DNA from: Nitrosopumilaceae archaeon
GTDB taxonomy: Archaea > Thermoproteota > Nitrososphaeria > Nitrososphaerales > Nitrosopumilaceae
Direction of reading: 5' to 3'
Assembly: GCA_030041535.1 (NCBI GenBank)
Contig: JASHNR010000058.1
Span: 1-64,000 of the forward strand
DNA: 64,000 nt
Part shown: positions 60,211 to 64,000 of the stretch, piece by piece
How positions within the stretch are numbered: position 1 is the stretch's first letter
Layout: every line of letters starts with the position of its first letter
Notes under the pieces: generated by a model
The model's database searches: none
Told to the model about the DNA's origin: nothing
The model's input: the letters and a program-made list of their open reading frames with translations, nothing else
Position numbers and translations under genes: made by a program

Positions 60211-60531
60211 TTATGCTTGCTTCTCTGTTTCTGCATCTTTTATAATAGCTTTGAGATTAGTATCACTTAGAGTTTTTAGCGATACTGCCGAAATTCGAAA
60301 CTGTGTACCACACAGTCTACCTAGTTCTACGGATGAACCATTATAATTTAGAGTTGGCACTTTGGCACTCTTTGCAGCTTCAACTATCTTTTGTGTCATC
60401 GATGGCGGAATCGAACGTGAAAGTACAATCAATTTGGAATTTTTAATAGAACTCAAAGCTTCTTTGGTTCCAAAGAAACATTTTCCATCATCTACTGCAT
60501 CCCTGATGGTTTTTTCTAAGAGTTTAACCAT
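60211..60531 (-). CDS. rpl30e: Large ribosomal subunit protein L30e (eL30)
   Basis: The 106-aa protein belongs to the L7Ae/L30e fold. It contains AVDDGKCFFGTKEALSSIKNSKLIVLSR and GSSVELGRLCGTQFRISAVS. Located between RpoA and NusA, which separates it from L7Ae paralogues. Its start overlaps RpoA by 8 nt. Confidence 0.93.
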   Translation of the reverse strand: MVKLLEKTIRDAVDDGKCFFGTKEALSSIKNSKLIVLSRSIPPSMTQKIVEAAKSAKVPTLNYNGSSVELGRLCGTQFRISAVSLKTLSDTNLKAIIKDAETEKQA

Positions 60532-63500
60532 CTTCCACTACCTTCATGTAAAGATCTACAGTACCAGTACCAATTGGAATGTTTGCTCCAACAATGACGT
60601 TTTCTGTGACTCCTTTGAGTTCTTCTACCTCTCCTGCCAATGCGGCTTCTGCAATAGTAGGAACAGTAATCTCAAATGCTGCTCTTGCCAACACGCTGGT
60701 CTTTGTACCTGCAATTCCATGTCTTCCAATTTGTTGTAGGTATCCTCTAGAGCACATCAAGTCTGCCACTAACATGATATATCTAACGTCAACTTCAAGA
60801 CCCTGATCTTCAAGAGTTGAGTTCAGTTCGTTTATCAATGAATTACGAGCAGCTTCTATACCAAGTGTGTTTGCTATCTCAAAGACATTGTTTGTTCTAA
60901 TGTTCTTCTTGTCAATACCATCAACTTCCATCACCTTAGCAATGTTTGATCCTGATGTTTGTATAACCCATTCATCTCCTTGCTGTACGATTGTTACACG
61001 TTCCACATCGGTTACACCCTTGACTGTAGCTGAAAGAACTTTATTTCTCATACCAAGTATTGTCTGAGCATCAGATTCTTCAGGAAGAGTAAGTGTAATG
61101 GAGTGTCCACTAGGCTCAATTTCAAATTTCTTCTTTGATGACTGCAATGCCATTACAACATCTTCTATAGTACAAGCTCTTTCTTTTAGTCTGTCTTGGT
61201 TTAGATTTAATTTTATTTTTGTAGAATAGTCAGTCTCTGTACTTGTAATTAATGCGCTTATCTTAGTATGCAAAATTTCTCGTGCTACCTTGATCGCCTT
61301 TTCTTTTGATTTTTTGTGATGTTCCTCCAAGTAAATGTCCATGGTTGGAGTGACTGGCTTCTTTCGTGCATCTACAAGTTCAATAAGTCTTGGAAGTCCC
61401 AGTGTAACGTTTCTCTCCCTGATACCTGCAAAGTGGAAAGTTCTAAGTGTCATCTGGGTACCAGGTTCACCTATTGATTGTGCTGTGACAACACCTACTG
61501 CTTGTCCGGGTTCAACCTTGGCGGTATCGTAAAGTTCTAATGCTTTCTTCAGTACCTTCTCTACTCCATCTCTGCTGAGCTTCGACTCTACCAGAGCATC
61601 ATGAACAGTTTGAGACAAACGTGGATTGAATGTTTTGGTGTATTTTTTTACAAGGTCTTCAGCATCTTCCTTGGTTGCTTTCTTTCCAGAATCAATGATA
61701 CTCTCAGATTCGATTAATCTAGAAATTCTAAATGCCTCACCATGATCACTTTTTGAAACATCAATTCCGTCTTCACCATACAGGAACTGTATGATGTGGC
61801 CATGTGGATCTCTTACTGTCTGATCATACTCTAGTTTGAGATGCTCTAGTGCATTTATCAATCTCCTTTGCATGTATCCACTTTGCTGAGTTCTTACTGC
61901 AGTGTCTACAAGACCCTCTCTTCCACCCATTGCGTGGAAGAAAAACTCTAGTGTTGATAGACCGTCTCTATAGTTTGATTTTACAAATCCTCTTGAATCA
62001 GGATTTGTATCATTTTCTTTGAAATGTGGTAATGCTCTGTTACTGTAACCTTTGTGAATTCTTCTACCTCGAATTGACTGCTGACCTAGCGCACCTGCCA
62101 TCTGACCAATATTCAGAGAAGAACCTCTAGCTCCAGTTGTTGCCATAATTCTACCAGCGTTTGTTTCATCAAATGACTTGTCAGCCATACTGCCTGCCCT
62201 ATCTCTTGCTTTTGATAGTTCGTTTACAATGTAAGCTTCAAGAGCTTCTTCTGCTGATAATCCCCTGCTAAGCTGTAATGTTCCCTTCTTTGCCTGTGAT
62301 ATGAAATCATAGACCTTGTCATAAGATTCTTGAATGTCTCCCAAGATAGAATCCTTGGTCTTCACTGACAGTTCCAAGTCAGCGTATCCATAGCTAAATC
62401 CATATCCTGTGATAAACTGCTTTAGCATGATTAGAATAGAATTGAGAAAATTCTTTGCTTCCTCGTAACCATAATCTTTAGCTATTCTATGTAGAACACT
62501 ATCAGGCTCTTCTGCGCCTATTGATGCCTTGTCTATTACACCACTTACAAGTTGACCATTTTTAATTACAACATCCTTTGCTGGTCCCTTGGTTCCTTTA
62601 GACCATTTTGATGTAATGACATAGTTGAAATCTTTTGGTAAGAATAGTGAGAATAGCTGTTTTCCTGTATATAGTGGACTGCCCTTTCCTTTGATCTGAG
62701 GTTCTGGGAATGTATCTGCATACCCGGCTAGCATTGCCAAATTTGCAAATTCTTGTGGAGTAAGGGTGGTATCGTCTTTTGTCAGCAAGTATGCTCCTGT
62801 GATAAAGTCACGTAATGCACCAATTATCGGCCCTCCGTATCTAGGCGAGATTATTTGATCTTGTACTCGCATTAGAAGAATGGCTTCAGCTCTTGCCTCC
62901 TCGCTTTGAGGTACATGAAGATTCATTTCGTCACCATCAAAATCTGCGTTGTAGGGAGGACATACTGAAGGATGCAATCTGAAAGTCTTGTTTGGCAAGA
63001 CCCTAACGTAGTGACCCATTATAGACATTTGATGCAATGATGGCTGTCTGTTGAACATCACAATGTCTCCATCAGATAGATGTCTTTCAACAAGATATCC
63101 TATCTCTATATTATTAGCAATTGTCTCCCTGTCCTCAACAAAGTCTAACCTTATCTTTACACCGTCTGGTCTTACAATGTAATTAGCTCCAGGATATTTG
63201 GTAGGACCATTGATGACAAGTTTCTTCAGTCTCTCAATATTCCATTCTGTTACAACTTCAGGAATTGTGAGCTTTGTTGCAACAGATTCTGGAACTCCAA
63301 CTTCAGATATTGCCAAGTTTGGATCTGGTGAGATTACAGTTCTGCTGGAAAAGTCTACTCTTTTTCCAGAAAGAGAGCCTCTGAATCTACCTTCCTTTCC
63401 TTTCAGTCTTTGTGTCAAAGTCTTGAGCGGTCTGCCAGATCTGTGATGAGCTTGTGGGATGCCAGATACTTCATTATCAAAATATGTTGTAACGTGATAT

Positions 63501-64000
63501 TGTAACAAATCGACAAGATCTTGCACAATGAGGGGTGGGGTACCAGCTTCCTTGCTTTCCTTTAGCCGTTGATTTACTCTGATGATATCAACAAGTTTGT
63601 GTGTCAAGTCATCTTCAGATCTAATTCCAGTTTCTAATATTATTGAGGGTCGTACTGTGACAGGTGGCACAGGTAAGACTTGGAGCACAAACCATTCGGG
63701 TCTAGCAGTTGTTGGATCATACCCAAGTAATTTCAGGTCATCATCTATCATATGGGAAAATCTTTCACGAATGGTAATTGGGAGTAATCTGTTTTCTCCT
63801 AGCTCTGTTCGTTCAATGAAAATTGTGGGTTTTGTAAATATCATTTCGTATTGCGATTTTCCACAATGAGGACATGTTTTCTCTTTCTTTGCCCTTTCAA
63901 TTATTTCATCAGGAATGTGTTTAATTGAGATTACGTTGTACGCGGCCTCTTTTTGGATTATCTTGTGATATTCTTCAAGTTCTTCTTGTGGTATCTTTAG
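60524..64000 (-). CDS. rpoA: DNA-directed RNA polymerase subunit A, unsplit A'-A'' (partial, 5' end outside window)
   Basis: This is the largest RNA polymerase subunit. The frame is open from the right edge (N-terminal part missing) to the stop at 60524, at least 1158 codons. It starts in the zinc region TCPHCGKSQYE near 63860 and continues with RFRGSLSGKRVDFSSRTVISPDPN, the catalytic NADFDGDEMN loop near 62930-62950, and LNIGQMAGALGQQSIRGRRI. The trigger-loop region TRGSSLN and the A''-type QAVGVVTAQSIGEPGTQMTLRTFHFAG near 61440-61510 follow without a break. In most archaea A' and A'' are separate genes; a fused gene is characteristic of Thaumarchaeota. Confidence 0.95.
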   Translation of the reverse strand, partial: LKIPQEELEEYHKIIQKEAAYNVISIKHIPDEIIERAKKEKTCPHCGKSQYEMIFTKPTIFIERTELGENRLLPITIRERFSHMIDDDLKLLGYDPTTARPEWFVLQVLPVPPVTVRPSIILETGIRSEDDLTHKLVDIIRVNQRLKESKEAGTPPLIVQDLVDLLQYHVTTYFDNEVSGIPQAHHRSGRPLKTLTQRLKGKEGRFRGSLSGKRVDFSSRTVISPDPNLAISEVGVPESVATKLTIPEVVTEWNIERLKKLVINGPTKYPGANYIVRPDGVKIRLDFVEDRETIANNIEIGYLVERHLSDGDIVMFNRQPSLHQMSIMGHYVRVLPNKTFRLHPSVCPPYNADFDGDEMNLHVPQSEEARAEAILLMRVQDQIISPRYGGPIIGALRDFITGAYLLTKDDTTLTPQEFANLAMLAGYADTFPEPQIKGKGSPLYTGKQLFSLFLPKDFNYVITSKWSKGTKGPAKDVVIKNGQLVSGVIDKASIGAEEPDSVLHRIAKDYGYEEAKNFLNSILIMLKQFITGYGFSYGYADLELSVKTKDSILGDIQESYDKVYDFISQAKKGTLQLSRGLSAEEALEAYIVNELSKARDRAGSMADKSFDETNAGRIMATTGARGSSLNIGQMAGALGQQSIRGRRIHKGYSNRALPHFKENDTNPDSRGFVKSNYRDGLSTLEFFFHAMGGREGLVDTAVRTQQSGYMQRRLINALEHLKLEYDQTVRDPHGHIIQFLYGEDGIDVSKSDHGEAFRISRLIESESIIDSGKKATKEDAEDLVKKYTKTFNPRLSQTVHDALVESKLSRDGVEKVLKKALELYDTAKVEPGQAVGVVTAQSIGEPGTQMTLRTFHFAGIRERNVTLGLPRLIELVDARKKPVTPTMDIYLEEHHKKSKEKAIKVAREILHTKISALITSTETDYSTKIKLNLNQDRLKERACTIEDVVMALQSSKKKFEIEPSGHSITLTLPEESDAQTILGMRNKVLSATVKGVTDVERVTIVQQGDEWVIQTSGSNIAKVMEVDGIDKKNIRTNNVFEIANTLGIEAARNSLINELNSTLEDQGLEVDVRYIMLVADLMCSRGYLQQIGRHGIAGTKTSVLARAAFEITVPTIAEAALAGEVEELKGVTENVIVGANIPIGTGTVDLYMKVVEDG

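Noticed and set aside
1-64000. CRISPR array, insertion sequence, prophage or defence system
   Set aside because: No regularly spaced repeats, transposase, integrase, phage structural gene, restriction enzyme or Cas motif was found.

Overview
The window is chromosomal DNA from an AT-rich member of the Thaumarchaeota (Nitrososphaerota), most like the Nitrosopumilus/Nitrosarchaeum/Nitrosotenuis group. The evidence is an archaeal information-processing gene set (archaeal-type L/S ribosomal proteins, exosome Rrp4/Rrp41/Rrp42, prefoldins, KEOPS Pcc1, Cbf5, Spt5, archaeal adenylate and cytidylate kinases). Lineage markers add to this: one unsplit RNA polymerase A gene carrying both A' and A'' motifs, an ATP-type PEP carboxykinase, CofE for coenzyme F420, and a secreted protein with the WVKxNAGxWxxGQ repeats that recur in ammonia-oxidising archaea. 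Many genes begin with TTG or GTG. TATA-like boxes lie about 25-31 nt before start codons, as expected for mostly leaderless messages.

Layout. 1-8.4 kb: a coiled-coil protein facing a membrane glycosyltransferase; a rhodanese/unknown/ferredoxin operon; NAD kinase overlapping Nob1; a second rhodanese; an XPF-type nuclease. 8.4-12.2 kb (minus): SBDS-Rrp4-Rrp41-Rrp42-L37Ae-Pcc1-prefoldin beta, an RNA-processing and ribosome-maturation operon. 12.3-15 kb (plus): Rpo3-L18e-L13-S9-nucleotidyltransferase. 15-18.8 kb (minus): two complete isopropylmalate-dehydratase-type enzymes of different lineages. 18.8-22.5 kb: a secreted protein, CofE and four genes I do not recognise. 22.6-26.9 kb: 2-oxoacid:ferredoxin oxidoreductase, a small Cys-rich protein and a D-2-hydroxyacid dehydrogenase. 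27.1-34 kb (minus): intron-containing tRNA-Ser, Cbf5, Cmk, a DUF106 insertase-like protein, Adk, SecY, L15, L30, S5, L18. 34-37.6 kb: OTCase, FtsY, prefoldin alpha, SOD. 37.7-43.3 kb: subtilase, PckA, L32e-L19e, MGMT-DtdA. 43.4-48.3 kb: SecE-Spt5-L11, an Lrp regulator, L1-L10, TRIC channel, L12. 48.4-55 kb: AlaS-LeuS-geranylgeranyl-reductase-like. 55-58.3 kb: accessory genes. 58.5-64 kb: tRNA-Gln with two predicted introns, then S7-S12-NusA-L30e-RpoA; RpoA runs off the right edge.

Functionally the window is mostly housekeeping: transcription, translation, RNA decay, protein export and central metabolism. I see no insertion sequence, prophage, CRISPR array, defence island or rRNA gene, and no gene-free stretch longer than 300 bases; the longest, about 268 bases at 58244-58511, holds nothing I can identify. 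The least explained parts are the 7Fe-ferredoxin fusion operon (3445-5590), the unknown-gene cluster (20354-22469), the C-terminally extended FtsY, and the D-loop intron of tRNA-Gln.
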